Assembly: GCF_023715445.1 (NCBI RefSeq)
Contig: NZ_JAMBOD010000010.1
Coordinates: 1 to 64,000 of the forward strand
Direction: 5' to 3'
DNA length: 64,000 nt
From: Fictibacillus nanhaiensis
GTDB lineage: Bacteria > Bacillota > Bacilli > Bacillales > Fictibacillaceae
This document shows positions 29,573-38,317 of the stretch, one piece after another (the stretch's first letter is position 1; each line of letters starts with the position of its first letter). The position numbers were made by a program, and so were the translations under genes. The notes under the pieces were generated by a model. It was not told the DNA's origin, ran no database searches, and was given only the letters and a program-made list of their open reading frames with translations.

Positions 29573-30595
29573 ATGTCAGTTACCATTAAAGATGTAGCGA
29601 AATTAGCAGATGTTGCTCCTTCAACGGTATCCAGGGTTATTGCCAACAATCCCCGAATATCAGAAAAAACAAAACGAAAAGTAAAAGAAGCAATGGACTA
29701 CCTTGGCTATCATCCTAACTTTAATGCAAGAAGTCTTGCAAACAGAAGCACGCAGGCAATCGGTCTCGTCATGCCTAGTTCTGCAGACAAAGCCTTTCAG
29801 AACCCGTTCTTTCCTGAAGTGATCAGGGGAATAAGTACGATGGCACACGAGCAGGAATATGCTCTTTATATGTCTACCGGTAAGACGGAGGAAGAAATTT
29901 TTGAAGGTGTTATCCACATGGTCCAAGGACGCCGTGTTGACGGTATCGTCATGTTATACTCCCGTGTAGATGATAGGATTATGTGCTATCTGCAAGAACA
30001 AAACTTTCCTTTTACCGTAATCGGAAAGCCGTTTAAAAATTCGGACACGATTACCCATATTGATAATGACAACTTTAAAGCAGGACAGGAAATGACAGAA
30101 CATCTTATTTCACTGGGCCATGAGCGAATTGGTTTTGTTGGGGGGGACTTAAACCTCGTTGTAACGATTGATCGTCTGTTAGGTTATGAAAAAGCGATAC
30201 GTAATGCAGGTCTTCCATACAAAGATGAATATATCGTTCATGAAGAGTTTTTAAAAGAAGGCGGTCAAGAGGCCGTGAAAGAACTCTTAGCTTTGGAAAA
30301 CCCGCCAACAGCTTTGCTTGTGATGGATGATCTTATGTCATTTGGTGTGTTAAGTACGCTGAATGAATTAGGATTAAGTGTTCCGGAAGATATTTCATTA
30401 TTAAGCTTTAACAATGTAATGCTTTCAGAACTTTCTTCTCCTGCCTTAACCTCCGTTGACATCAATATTTTCAAGCTTGGATATGAAGCAGCAAAGGGAT
30501 TATTGGAGTGCATTCAAACGCCTGGCAAACCAGCAAAGCGTGTCGCTGTACCATTTGAGCTTGTAGAGCGTCAGTCTTGTAAAAAGATAAATTAG
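29573..30595 (+). CDS. mdxR: LacI-family maltodextrin regulator
   Basis: This 340-residue transcription factor begins with a classical LacI helix-turn-helix (VTIKDVAKLADVAPSTVSRV at 3-22), then a hinge (ARSLAN) and a periplasmic-binding-protein-like effector domain. Its place directly after the mdx genes suggests control of mdxE and the amylase through the CAAACGTTTG palindrome upstream of mdxE. MalR, MdxR and similar names are used in different species. AAAGGAGG precedes the ATG. A terminator follows. Confidence 0.85.
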   Translation: MSVTIKDVAKLADVAPSTVSRVIANNPRISEKTKRKVKEAMDYLGYHPNFNARSLANRSTQAIGLVMPSSADKAFQNPFFPEVIRGISTMAHEQEYALYMSTGKTEEEIFEGVIHMVQGRRVDGIVMLYSRVDDRIMCYLQEQNFPFTVIGKPFKNSDTITHIDNDNFKAGQEMTEHLISLGHERIGFVGGDLNLVVTIDRLLGYEKAIRNAGLPYKDEYIVHEEFLKEGGQEAVKELLALENPPTALLVMDDLMSFGVLSTLNELGLSVPEDISLLSFNNVMLSELSSPALTSVDINIFKLGYEAAKGLLECIQTPGKPAKRVAVPFELVERQSCKKIN

Positions 30596-30603
30596 TCATG
30601 ATA

Positions 30604-30655
30604 AAAAGCCTCTAGCTGATGAACTTGGTGTCATCGACTAAAGGCTTTTTTCTTT
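30604..30655. terminator. bidirectional terminator
   Basis: A long imperfect stem (AAGCCTCTAGCTGATGA pairing with TCATCGACTAAAGGCTT) is followed by six T. The stop codon of the minus-strand LigD polymerase gene lies inside the stem. Confidence 0.75.
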
Positions 30656-31558
30656 TAATGCTTTTATAACAGGAGAAATTGGCTGCTTTTTTTTCGATGA
30701 AAAGAACTCTTTAAAGGGATCACCGGAATTCTTAATTCTATCTTGTATGATTGTTAACGGAAATTGTTCTGGTTTTAATGATTGGTTTACCTCATCCCAA
30801 AACAGAGGCGCTGCCACTAGACCATCTTCATTTCCTCTAGCAGAATAGGGAGCAATAATCGTTTTGCCTTCAGCATGCTGAATGTAATCGATATAACACT
30901 TATTCCCGCGATTCTTTTTTAACCGTTCAATTGTAAACCAACGAGGTTCCCGTTCAATCAAATAATGAGCAAGAAATTGAGTAAATAACCGGGACTCATC
31001 AAAGGTGATCTCATTCTCTGGCAGAGGAATGTAGATCTGCATCCCTTTGTTTCCGCTTGTTTTTATGAAGGTCTTGAGGCGAAGGTTTTCGCAAACTTCT
31101 TTTATCATTAAAGCAGCGTCCACAGAAAGCTGAAATTCGTCCCTTGATGGCGGGTCAAGATCCAATACAATCTCTGACGGACGGGATGTGTCAGATGTCC
31201 GGAAGGGAATATGGAACTCAAACGCTAGCTGATTTCCAAGCCATAACAGGGTAGGAAGGTTGTTGCAGACGATATAATTGATATTTTCATCTAAAACGGT
31301 TTGTACATAATCCGGTGCGTAGTCAGGACAATTTTTTTGATAAAATCGTTCATCCCCAACTCCATGAGGATATCTGATAACGGTTAGTGCACGGTTTTTT
31401 AAAAAGGGAAGCATATACGGTGCGATTTGGGTTAAATAGTTGATGTATTCGATCTTAACAATATTATGTTTCGGCCAAAGAGGTTTATCAGGACTTGTCA
31501 GTGTAACAATCTCACCGTTTACCTGAAGATTCAACTGTTCTTTTGCAGGTTTTCCCAT
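30638..31558 (-). CDS. ligD: LigD-type DNA polymerase/primase domain protein (NHEJ)
   Basis: This is the archaeo-eukaryotic primase-like polymerase (LigD_Pol) used in end processing during bacterial non-homologous end joining. It has 306 residues. The metal-binding pair D133/D135 is in IVLDLDPP, and a SGNKG motif lies downstream. In B. subtilis this domain is the C-terminal half of LigD (YkoU); here it is a separate gene. The ATG at 31558 is preceded by GGGAGG and overlaps the ligase gene by 28 bases in another frame. The longer ORF upstream would lie inside the ligase gene. Confidence 0.88.
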   Translation of the reverse strand: MGKPAKEQLNLQVNGEIVTLTSPDKPLWPKHNIVKIEYINYLTQIAPYMLPFLKNRALTVIRYPHGVGDERFYQKNCPDYAPDYVQTVLDENINYIVCNNLPTLLWLGNQLAFEFHIPFRTSDTSRPSEIVLDLDPPSRDEFQLSVDAALMIKEVCENLRLKTFIKTSGNKGMQIYIPLPENEITFDESRLFTQFLAHYLIEREPRWFTIERLKKNRGNKCYIDYIQHAEGKTIIAPYSARGNEDGLVAAPLFWDEVNQSLKPEQFPLTIIQDRIKNSGDPFKEFFSSKKKQPISPVIKALKEKSL

Positions 31559-32493
31559 GTGCAATCCTCCCAGTTCAAATCGAATCGAAATCGATAAAAA
31601 CGCGGCTGTCTTAGTTGCTCTTTGTAAATTTCTAAAAATGAAAGCTCTACACATAACGAAGGCTCAATCATAATCAATGCACCTGATCTTCCACTTTGAT
31701 TTTTTTTCACGATTTGGATTAAAGCTTCTTTTTCTTCCGAAGAAATTCCGTGAGAAAAAAGTCCAACGAAGGTGATTTGAGAATCTTTAATGACACCTAC
31801 ATGAAAAAAGCCATTTTCTGTATCGTATCCCATTAGAATGAACGTACTATACTTTAAGTTTTTAACTTTGATCCAGTGATTTGTTCTGTTGCCTGCTATC
31901 CATTTGTTCCTTATATTCTTTGCAACGATGCCTTCACTTTTATGAGAGCGGACTCTATCCTCTATGAGTTTTTTATCAGTAGAGAACGGTATGAAATTCA
32001 TTTGTGAGGCTGGCATTATTTGATTAAGATCAACATCCATTTTTTCAAAGACATGTGCCAATTTTTCTTTCCTTTTTAAAAAAAGTTCATGGTAAATGTA
32101 CTTACCTTCGGATGCAAGCAAATCAAATGCACAAAAAGAAGAAGGATAGCTTTTTGAAGCCTGCGAGATTCGATCTGTTTGTTTCAGCCTTCCTCTTTTT
32201 TGAATTTGTTCAAAGCTTGCTTTAAATGGGTTTTCTAAAATACACAGCTCACCATCCAATAAGAGAGGGAAGAGATGGTTAAGCTTGTCTTTATAATGCT
32301 TTAAATAGGTTGGAACTTCTGGAAAGATATGATGCAGCTGATGGCCGTTTCTCGATGTCATTATAATATTGGAGTGATCCCAATAAAGCAGACATCTGAA
32401 TCCATCATATTTTACTTCATACACCCATTCTTCTCCTGTAGGCAGTTCTTCTGAGAGAGTAGGCAGCATTGGTTTTAGAAAAGCTGAAATCAT
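31531..32493 (-). CDS. ligD: LigD-type ATP-dependent DNA ligase (NHEJ)
   Basis: This 320-residue ATP-dependent DNA ligase corresponds to the N-terminal half of B. subtilis LigD. The adenylated lysine is K28 in EVKYDGFR. Further nucleotidyltransferase motifs are LLDGEL, SEGIVAK and HWIKVK. The C-terminal OB-fold ends with a CTWENL segment typical of these ligases, after which the reading frame stops and the polymerase continues in another frame. The start overlaps the Ku stop by four bases (ATGA), so Ku, ligase and polymerase form one operon. Confidence 0.9.
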   Translation of the reverse strand: MISAFLKPMLPTLSEELPTGEEWVYEVKYDGFRCLLYWDHSNIIMTSRNGHQLHHIFPEVPTYLKHYKDKLNHLFPLLLDGELCILENPFKASFEQIQKRGRLKQTDRISQASKSYPSSFCAFDLLASEGKYIYHELFLKRKEKLAHVFEKMDVDLNQIMPASQMNFIPFSTDKKLIEDRVRSHKSEGIVAKNIRNKWIAGNRTNHWIKVKNLKYSTFILMGYDTENGFFHVGVIKDSQITFVGLFSHGISSEEKEALIQIVKKNQSGRSGALIMIEPSLCVELSFLEIYKEQLRQPRFYRFRFDLNWEDCTWENLQKNS

Positions 32494-33374
32494 GAACTGG
32501 AAGCTTTCTTTTTAGCCGTAGATTTTTTCTTTTTTGTTTTCTTTTCTTCGCCTGCTTTGTTCTCGGCAGTATCTTTTTGTTTTGCTTCTTTTTTCTTTGG
32601 CTCTTTTCCTTTGCTCTCATTGATAGAAGCTTGTAGAGCTTCCATTAGATCAACAACATTCGTTTTTGGTTTTTCTTTCGCTACTTTCACTTCATCACCG
32701 GAAATCTTGCTGTTGATCAACTCAAGCACGGCTTCTCTGTATTCGTCTTCATATTTTTCTGGTTCAAATGGTGCGGTTAATTGTTCAATGAGCTGTTTTG
32801 CCATTTCTAATTCTTTCTCGTTTAGTGAAACTTCATCTGTTAATCCAGGAACGTGGTCTACATTTCTTACTTCATCCGGATAAAAGATTGTTTCCAAGAC
32901 TAAGCCGTTTTTATAAACGCGTACTGCAGCAAGATGCTCTTTAGATCGAAGTGTGAACTTAGCAAGTCCGATTTTACCTGTGTCTTCCATTGCTTTTTTC
33001 AGTAAAGCAAAAGACTTTGTTCCATTTTCCCCAGGTCCTATAAAATAGGAACGATTGTAAAAGATCGGATCAATTTCTTCCAACTGAATAAAATCAATAA
33101 TCTCGATCGATTTATCAGAAACCCCAGCCAGTTCATCGAGCTCTTCTTTTTCTACAACGACAAATTTTCCGGGTTCATATTCATAACCTTTTACGATTTC
33201 TTTGGAGTCCACTGTTTCTTCACATACAGGACATATCTTTTCATATTGAACGGGGCTATGACACTTTTCATGTAAATATCTCATTTTAATATCTTTATTT
33301 TCAGTGGCTGCAAACAGCTTGATCGGTATGTTTACAAGTCCGAAGCTTATTGCACCTTTCCACATCGTATGCAT
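32490..33374 (-). CDS. ku: DNA end-binding protein Ku
   Basis: It forms a homodimeric ring on DNA double-strand ends and recruits LigD. The 294-residue protein has the standard N-terminus MHTMWKGAISFGLVNIP, which with the AAAGGATGG upstream places the start at 33374. The Ku core runs to about 245. The C-terminal tail (from about 262) is very rich in lysine, as in other Bacillus Ku proteins, and probably binds DNA. In Bacillus this module acts mainly in spores, and the neighbouring sporulation-type kinase fits that setting. Confidence 0.95.
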   Translation of the reverse strand: MHTMWKGAISFGLVNIPIKLFAATENKDIKMRYLHEKCHSPVQYEKICPVCEETVDSKEIVKGYEYEPGKFVVVEKEELDELAGVSDKSIEIIDFIQLEEIDPIFYNRSYFIGPGENGTKSFALLKKAMEDTGKIGLAKFTLRSKEHLAAVRVYKNGLVLETIFYPDEVRNVDHVPGLTDEVSLNEKELEMAKQLIEQLTAPFEPEKYEDEYREAVLELINSKISGDEVKVAKEKPKTNVVDLMEALQASINESKGKEPKKKEAKQKDTAENKAGEEKKTKKKKSTAKKKASSS

Positions 33375-33477
33375 GGCAACCATCCTTTCGCCTTCAATTT
33401 ATTACTTAGTGTTTGATTTCCATTAAAATAAACCTCATGTATTTTTTTCCAACTTTTATATACATTTCGACAATAGA

Positions 33478-33506
33478 TTGTAGAATCATATAAATTCGTT
33501 CATAAT
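33478..33506 (+). promoter_or_regulatory. promoter of the histidine kinase gene
   Basis: TTGTAG (33478-33483), a 17-base spacer and CATAAT (33501-33506), 35 bases before the ATG. Confidence 0.5.
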
Positions 33507-33541
33507 GTATGACAGAGATTGTTATATAAAAGGGTGATTAC

Positions 33542-34675
33542 ATGGATAGCAGTACACATACTGAAATCAATAAAGAACTGGCTATGTTCCTGAGTAAACA
33601 AAAATCAAGTATTGTAGAAAAGTGGCTGGAAAATGTGCTGTTGCCACAGAATGATCCTTTTTATGAAGAAGTTAAAAAGAATGGCCATCAAACCATCTTA
33701 GAATTGATTGATTACTTGGAAACAGGATCACTCGACAGGGTAGGTGATCTTACCAGCAAGATGGCGAAAGAGCGTATCGAAGCAAAAGCAAATATAGGAG
33801 ATTTCGTGCATAATATAAACATCGGCCGAAGCATTGTTTATGAGCTTTTAATGTGTTCCTTATTAAACGAGCATGAAAAAGGTGAAGGTGTCCTTAAGAT
33901 GCAGCGTTACTTCGATCATCTTCTGTACTTGAGTGTGAAAGACTATACAGCATTAAAAGATTCAATCATAGACAGGAAAAATCAGTTCATCCAGGAGATG
34001 CATCATGACCGTTTAACGATGCTGGGGCAGATCGCCGCAAGCTTTGCACATGAATTCCGTAATCCTCTCACCTCTGTAAAAGGATTTATTTATTTGCTGC
34101 AAAGAGAACTGGAGAGAACTGATCAATCTGAATACTACTTTGAAATCATTCAGAATGAGATGCAAAGTCTTGAAGAGAAAATCAGCCAATTTTTATATTT
34201 ATCTAAAATGAGAGGCTTGGAAGATAAGCTCGTTGAGGTACCGTTAACCACTCTTTTACAAGAGATGCTAGAATTCATGTATCCGCGATTTACTGAAACC
34301 AATATCATGATTCATACAGATTTATGTGATGAAGTTTATATTGAAGGTGACAGCTCGCAAATTAAGCAGGTACTATTGAACATTCTTGTGAATGCTGTGG
34401 AAGAGTTAAGCGAATGGAATGGGGAACGTAATATAGAGGTTAAGCTGAAAAGAGGCAAAGGTGACACCGCAGAGTTATCGATTTGTAATAATGGAAATCC
34501 GATTCCGGAATACTTGCTGGAGAATGTTTTTCAGCCTTTTGTTACAACGAAGTCACTGGGAACGGGCTTAGGATTGTCTGTATGTAAACAGATTGTTGAA
34601 AAACACAACGGAACCATTGAAGTGAAATCTAGAGAGGAATTTACTTGCTTTACCATAAAATTCCCAACTGTATAA
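33542..34675 (+). CDS. soluble sporulation-type sensor histidine kinase
   Basis: This 377-residue orphan histidine kinase has no membrane segment. An all-helical N-terminal sensor region (about 1-145), resembling the HisK_N domain of some Bacillus kinases, leads to the dimerisation and phosphoacceptor helix with H170 in ASFAHEFRNPLTSVKGF. A catalytic domain follows with the N box QVLLNILVNAVEEL and the G box GTGLGLSV. The H-box wording is that of the KinA-KinE group that feeds the Spo0 phosphorelay, and no response regulator gene is adjacent, which fits an orphan phosphorelay kinase. The signal is unknown. Confidence 0.85.
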   Translation: MDSSTHTEINKELAMFLSKQKSSIVEKWLENVLLPQNDPFYEEVKKNGHQTILELIDYLETGSLDRVGDLTSKMAKERIEAKANIGDFVHNINIGRSIVYELLMCSLLNEHEKGEGVLKMQRYFDHLLYLSVKDYTALKDSIIDRKNQFIQEMHHDRLTMLGQIAASFAHEFRNPLTSVKGFIYLLQRELERTDQSEYYFEIIQNEMQSLEEKISQFLYLSKMRGLEDKLVEVPLTTLLQEMLEFMYPRFTETNIMIHTDLCDEVYIEGDSSQIKQVLLNILVNAVEELSEWNGERNIEVKLKRGKGDTAELSICNNGNPIPEYLLENVFQPFVTTKSLGTGLGLSVCKQIVEKHNGTIEVKSREEFTCFTIKFPTV

Positions 34676-34680
34676 ATTGA

Positions 34681-34712
34681 AAAAGCTCCCAATACAGGGA
34701 GCCTTTTTATTT
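34681..34712 (+). terminator. terminator of the histidine kinase gene
   Basis: The stem GCTCCC / GGGAGC, flanked by A and T runs, with a six-base loop and TTTTTATTTT. Confidence 0.8.
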
Positions 34713-34721
34713 TAATAAAGG

Positions 34722-34859
34722 TTATAGATGATCAGGCTTTTTAGAATAAGGCTGTTTACCTTTTTGCTTAATCTCGAGTTCAGCTTCATTTTTTAGCTGA
34801 TTCATTGCCTGATTGTCTTCGGGTCTTTTATTGTCATCTTTCGTATAACGGTGTGTCAT
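34722..34859 (-). CDS. 45-residue hydrophilic small protein
   Basis: This short gene has a very strong ACAGGAGGG ribosome site eight bases before ATG. The product is highly charged, with no membrane segment; it begins MTHRYTKDDNKRPEDNQ and ends GKQPYSKKPDHL. The tail YSKKxDHL resembles a small Bacillus-specific family that I recall as DUF3941, but I am not sure. No function can be given. It lies between the convergent kinase gene and degV and could be a spore-associated protein. Confidence 0.7.
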   Translation of the reverse strand: MTHRYTKDDNKRPEDNQAMNQLKNEAELEIKQKGKQPYSKKPDHL

Positions 34860-34916
34860 TACATATCCCTCCTGTTTCTAACATCTGTCAGAAGGAAATA
34901 CATTATACATCATGTT

Positions 34917-35780
34917 TCAAGAAACTTTGTTAGGTGTATTTAAGAAGAATAAAGCAATTGTCCCTGGCCCTGCATGTGCCCCAATGGCGCACCCTATCAT
35001 CGTGATCAAGATATTTCGATTTCCTGTTTCTTCTATGATCAGTTCTTTCAGCGCTTGAGCGGTTTCTGTGTCATCTGCATGGCTGATTCCTATTGTAATA
35101 TCATCAAGTGAACCTGCACGTTCCTTCATGATTTCTACCATGCGGCCTAAAACTTTCTTTTTTCCTCGCAATTTTTCAAGAGGGAAAAGCTTGCCGTCCT
35201 CCATATGCAGCACAGGCTTAATCTTTAGAAGTGCACCCATTACGGCTGCAGTTTTACTTACTCGGCCGCCCCGCAATAAATATTCAAGGTCATCAACGGT
35301 AAAAATAGATTCAAGATGTTTCTGATAATGCTGAAGCGTTTGCATGATTTCGTTAAATGTTTTTCCTTCTTTTGATTCTTTTGCCGCTTCATAGACCATC
35401 AGTCCATAACCAAGGGAGGCTGCCTGACTATCAAAAACTTCGATTTGGGCATCAGGATATTCTTCTAATACTTCATTTTTCATGAGTACAGCTGTTTGGT
35501 AAGTGCCGCTTATTCCTGAAGATAAAGTTATGTATATGGCCTGTTTCCCGTTCTTTGCAAAGGAACTTAAGGTTTCTTTGATAAGGGCAGGTGGTACTTG
35601 TGAGGTTTTTGGCACAGCTCCATCTTTCATATGAGTATAAAGCTGTTTTGGTTCAATGTTTGAGCGGTCTAAGTATTCTTCGTTATTCAACTGTACAACT
35701 AAAGGAAGCATTGTAATATCGTATTCGTCCAAAAGTTGTTTTGGCAGATCTGAACCCGTATCTGTAATAATATGAATCAT
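34917..35780 (-). CDS. DegV family fatty-acid-binding protein
   Basis: This 287-residue DegV (FakB-like) protein binds a fatty acid and presents it to a fatty acid kinase in Gram-positive bacteria. The N-terminal HIITDTGSDLP, the SSGISGTY motif near 88 and a RGGRVSK segment near 168 are family signatures. It is probably orthologous to B. subtilis YitS, as it lies next to yitT. Ribosome site AGGTGA. A second DegV gene starts at 63397. Confidence 0.88.
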   Translation of the reverse strand: MIHIITDTGSDLPKQLLDEYDITMLPLVVQLNNEEYLDRSNIEPKQLYTHMKDGAVPKTSQVPPALIKETLSSFAKNGKQAIYITLSSGISGTYQTAVLMKNEVLEEYPDAQIEVFDSQAASLGYGLMVYEAAKESKEGKTFNEIMQTLQHYQKHLESIFTVDDLEYLLRGGRVSKTAAVMGALLKIKPVLHMEDGKLFPLEKLRGKKKVLGRMVEIMKERAGSLDDITIGISHADDTETAQALKELIIEETGNRNILITMIGCAIGAHAGPGTIALFFLNTPNKVS

Positions 35781-35932
35781 TTCATTTCACCTGCTTGGCT
35801 TTTTCTATAGTTTAACTTGTGATGGAATGAAAAGGCAATCTTCATGTTCCAGAAAAAAGTGATTTTCGCTATTGACGGTGTTCTGCATTTTCTGTTAAAA
35901 ATGAATCTTGGACATTGAAAGGAGGGGCTCAC

Positions 35933-36802
35933 ATGATAAAAGAACGTTTTCGGATTTCTGAACTTGGAATAAATGAAATGAAAACCATTTTTTTTATAAT
36001 AGTTGGAGCGATTTTAAATGCAATTTCACTTAACATGTTTTTAATTCCAGCGAAAGTCTATGCTAGCGGATTTACGGGGGTAGCGCAGCTCATATCGTCA
36101 CTGCTTGAAAATACGGCATTTCCTATCTCAACGGGTATTTTATATTTAATCTTTAATATTCCAGTTACGGTACTTGGCTGGTTAAAAGTAGGAAAATCAT
36201 TTACGATATACAGCTTTTTAAGTGTAATAATGATCACATTTTTTTTAGAGATTGTTCCGATTACCGTGGTATCAACAGATATCTTGCTAAACGCTGTATT
36301 TGGCGGTGTAATCGCAGCGTTAGGTGTCGGGGTTACATTAAAATATGGAGCATCTACAGGTGGATTAGACATTATTGCGATGGTTCTGTCACGGATGAAA
36401 AACAAACCGATCGGCGGCTACTTTTTCATATTAAACGGATTGATCATCATGGCCGCAGGATTTTTATTCGGCTGGGAAAAAGCACTTTATACATTAGTCG
36501 CTCTTTATGTTTCTTCACGAGTTATCGACGCCGTACATACTCGTCATGAAAAACTCACAGCAATGATCGTAACGAAGAAAGGGAAAGAGATTCAAGAAGC
36601 TATTCATGGAAGAATGGTTCGAGGAATAACCATCATCCCGGCAAAAGGGGCATTCTCCAATCATGAGAAAGAAATGCTGATGATTGTAATAACACGCTAT
36701 GAACTTTATGATTTGGAGCTCGTTCTAAAAGAAGTTGATCCTAATGCCTTTACAAACATCATTCACACACAAGGCATCTACGGCTTCTTCCGCAACGACT
36801 AG
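35933..36802 (+). CDS. yitT: YitT family membrane protein
   Basis: This 289-residue membrane protein has five or six hydrophobic helices (about 18-205), including the conserved KYGASTGGLDIIA segment. A C-terminal DUF2179 domain (about 215-285) ends in GIYGFFRND. Its function is unknown; YitT-type proteins are common in Bacillus. GAAAGGAGGGG fixes the ATG at 35933; an in-frame ATG six codons earlier overlaps this site. It lies between degV and the BsuPI gene, as in B. subtilis yitS-yitT-ipi. Confidence 0.88.
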   Translation: MIKERFRISELGINEMKTIFFIIVGAILNAISLNMFLIPAKVYASGFTGVAQLISSLLENTAFPISTGILYLIFNIPVTVLGWLKVGKSFTIYSFLSVIMITFFLEIVPITVVSTDILLNAVFGGVIAALGVGVTLKYGASTGGLDIIAMVLSRMKNKPIGGYFFILNGLIIMAAGFLFGWEKALYTLVALYVSSRVIDAVHTRHEKLTAMIVTKKGKEIQEAIHGRMVRGITIIPAKGAFSNHEKEMLMIVITRYELYDLELVLKEVDPNAFTNIIHTQGIYGFFRND

Positions 36803-36849
36803 AGCGGGGGACAGACCCCATACAAATACAAATTGACCAAATTTGTACA

Positions 36850-36880
36850 CACGGCACGGACATTATCCGTGCCGTGTTTT
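36850..36880 (+). terminator. yitT terminator
   Basis: The perfect 11-bp stem CACGGCACGGA / TCCGTGCCGTG with a five-base loop is followed by TTTTATTT. Upstream, GGGGGACAGACCCC (36807-36820) is a motif that I often see in Bacillaceae spacers. Confidence 0.88.
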
Positions 36881-36946
36881 ATTTACGAATCTTTTCGTTA
36901 AAATCACCATATAACGGTAAAAATGGTTGATAAGGTGGTGATTTGT

Positions 36947-37762
36947 TTGGGGCAATTATCAAAACGGCTTTTTCTTATTTTTATAGCATTTATTCTTTTG
37001 TTTTCTCTCATTTCTGCCTGCAGCAAAGATCAAGAGAAGAAAGATAAAAAGGAAGGAAGTATAAGCGCTCAGCTAAATCCCGTTTTATCCGTACAACAGA
37101 AGAACGATGGGATCCACTTTTTAATTGCATTAGAAAACCAAAGTAATCATACGGTTACATTGACATTCAACAGCTCAAAAATGTTTGATATTACGGTTAC
37201 AGATACAGCGGGGAACGATAAGTATCGTCACTCAAAGGGTAAAAACTATAATCAGGATACAGAGAAGATACAGATCAACGCAGGAGCTAGCCATTTATGG
37301 AAAGCGTTTTGGAAGCTATCACCTGAGGACAGAAAGGCTGGAATATATAAGGTGAAAGCCACGTTTAACCCGAGCAACGTTTCACCAGGTACAATCAAAA
37401 CTGAAAATCTGTCTGTTACCGAAATCCTTACCTTGCAATCAGGGTTGGGGGATTTAAAGAATAATTCATTTCGAAACATTCATTTTACGGGAAATGATGG
37501 TGAATATAAGGTTTCTGGAGAGGCTAAAGTTTTTGAAGCTTCATTTGCATACTCTGTTTCTGACGGGCATGAAGTTTTTGTTGAAAAGCATGAACAAACT
37601 TCAGAACGAGCACCAGCATGGGCACCTTTTTCGTTCGAAATAAAGATTCCGGAAGAAGACTTGCCGATCAATGGCACATTAATGCTTGAACTGTTCTACT
37701 TTAGCCCAAAAGACGGGGAGAAAACGGACATTCTGGCTGTTCCGTTGGAGACTTTTAAATAA
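36947..37762 (+). CDS. lipoprotein with BsuPI and Gmad2 domains
   Basis: The signal peptide carries the lipobox LISAC (Cys 25), then a Lys/Glu-rich linker. The first beta-rich domain (about 45-165) matches the BsuPI family (intracellular proteinase inhibitor; Ipi in B. subtilis). The second (about 170-270, KVSGEAKVFEASFAY ... WAPFSFEI) matches Gmad2, an immunoglobulin-like domain found in spore germination proteins. The combination on a lipoprotein places it outside the membrane, unlike cytoplasmic Ipi. I prefer the TTG at 36947 because AAGGTGGTGA lies just upstream; an ATG at 36923 is the alternative. It may act in spore or cell-surface protein interactions. Confidence 0.8.
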   Translation: MGQLSKRLFLIFIAFILLFSLISACSKDQEKKDKKEGSISAQLNPVLSVQQKNDGIHFLIALENQSNHTVTLTFNSSKMFDITVTDTAGNDKYRHSKGKNYNQDTEKIQINAGASHLWKAFWKLSPEDRKAGIYKVKATFNPSNVSPGTIKTENLSVTEILTLQSGLGDLKNNSFRNIHFTGNDGEYKVSGEAKVFEASFAYSVSDGHEVFVEKHEQTSERAPAWAPFSFEIKIPEEDLPINGTLMLELFYFSPKDGEKTDILAVPLETFK

Positions 37763-37790
37763 AAATGAGTGGAAACTACATTTGAGGCAA

Positions 37791-37950
37791 GGATTAATGC
37801 TCGCCCGGGAAGATTTATGCTCGTCTGCGGAGATTTATGCTCGCCCGCGGGAATTTATGCTCGTTCGTGGAGATTTATGCTCGTCTGCGGGGATTTATGC
37901 TCGTTCGTGGAGATTTATGCTCGTCCGCGAGAATTTATACTCGCCCAGCG
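37791..37950. repeat. eight 20-bp tandem repeats, core ATTTATGCTCG
   Basis: There are eight consecutive units of exactly 20 bp starting at 37791, 37811 and so on to 37931. Each has the form RRATTTATGCTCGYYYGYGG with a few changes. The core is the same as in the array at 17186-17262. The period is not a multiple of three, so the open frames across it are not protein. It sits between convergent genes. Confidence 0.92.
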
Positions 37951-37985
37951 ACACTAATGATTCGTTAAACGTGCGCTATACTCCA

Positions 37986-38024
37986 AAAAATCAAAAACCA
38001 GCCATCATCAAACTTAGGCTGGTT
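37986..38024 (-). terminator. terminator of the Nfu_N-GNAT operon
   Basis: On the minus strand the stem AACCAGCC / GGCTGGTT is followed by TTTGATTTTTT. It may also act on the plus strand. Confidence 0.75.
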
Positions 38025-38038
38025 TCGCTTTTTACATA

Positions 38039-38299
38039 TTAAGCATTCTCGTTTAATGCTTTTTCAATTTCAGGCATAAGCTGATTCCAGTCACTGTCGT
38101 TTGTTTTATTAACAGTGATAAAGTTTTCAAAGCCGAAAATGGACTCCACACCATCGATTGAAAGAAGTGCTTTTGCAAGCGGTGAATCAGTTTCGTCACC
38201 AACTCGGGCAGACAGTCTACCTTCTAAAAACTTTTCTGAAGCATCAAACTTAATTGCGTTTGGGTTTGGTGTAGGCTGGATCGAAAATTCAATAGCCAT
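38039..38299 (-). CDS. Nfu/NifU N-terminal domain scaffold-like protein
   Basis: This 86-residue protein consists only of the Nfu_N domain (IQPTPNPNAIKFD ... GVESIFGFENFITVNK), which in larger proteins precedes the CxxC NifU-type cluster-binding domain. It has no cysteine, so it cannot itself hold an iron-sulphur cluster. It may bind a partner of cluster assembly. The ATG at 38299 is preceded by GAAGGAGTG. It follows the acetyltransferase gene closely and is probably co-transcribed with it. Confidence 0.82.
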   Translation of the reverse strand: MAIEFSIQPTPNPNAIKFDASEKFLEGRLSARVGDETDSPLAKALLSIDGVESIFGFENFITVNKTNDSDWNQLMPEIEKALNENA

Positions 38300-38317
38300 T
38301 ATGAACACTCCTTCTTT

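Noticed and set aside
31531-31654. Extended start of the polymerase gene inside the ligase gene
   Set aside because: No ribosome site, and the downstream ATG at 31558 has GGGAGG; the extra residues are the ligase sequence read in another frame.
37791-37950. CRISPR array
   Set aside because: Units are contiguous 20-mers with no unique spacers and no cas genes nearby; this is a simple tandem repeat.
37686-38042. Open frames across the 20-bp repeat array
   Set aside because: The period is not a multiple of three and several frames stay open only because the unit lacks stops; there is no ribosome site.
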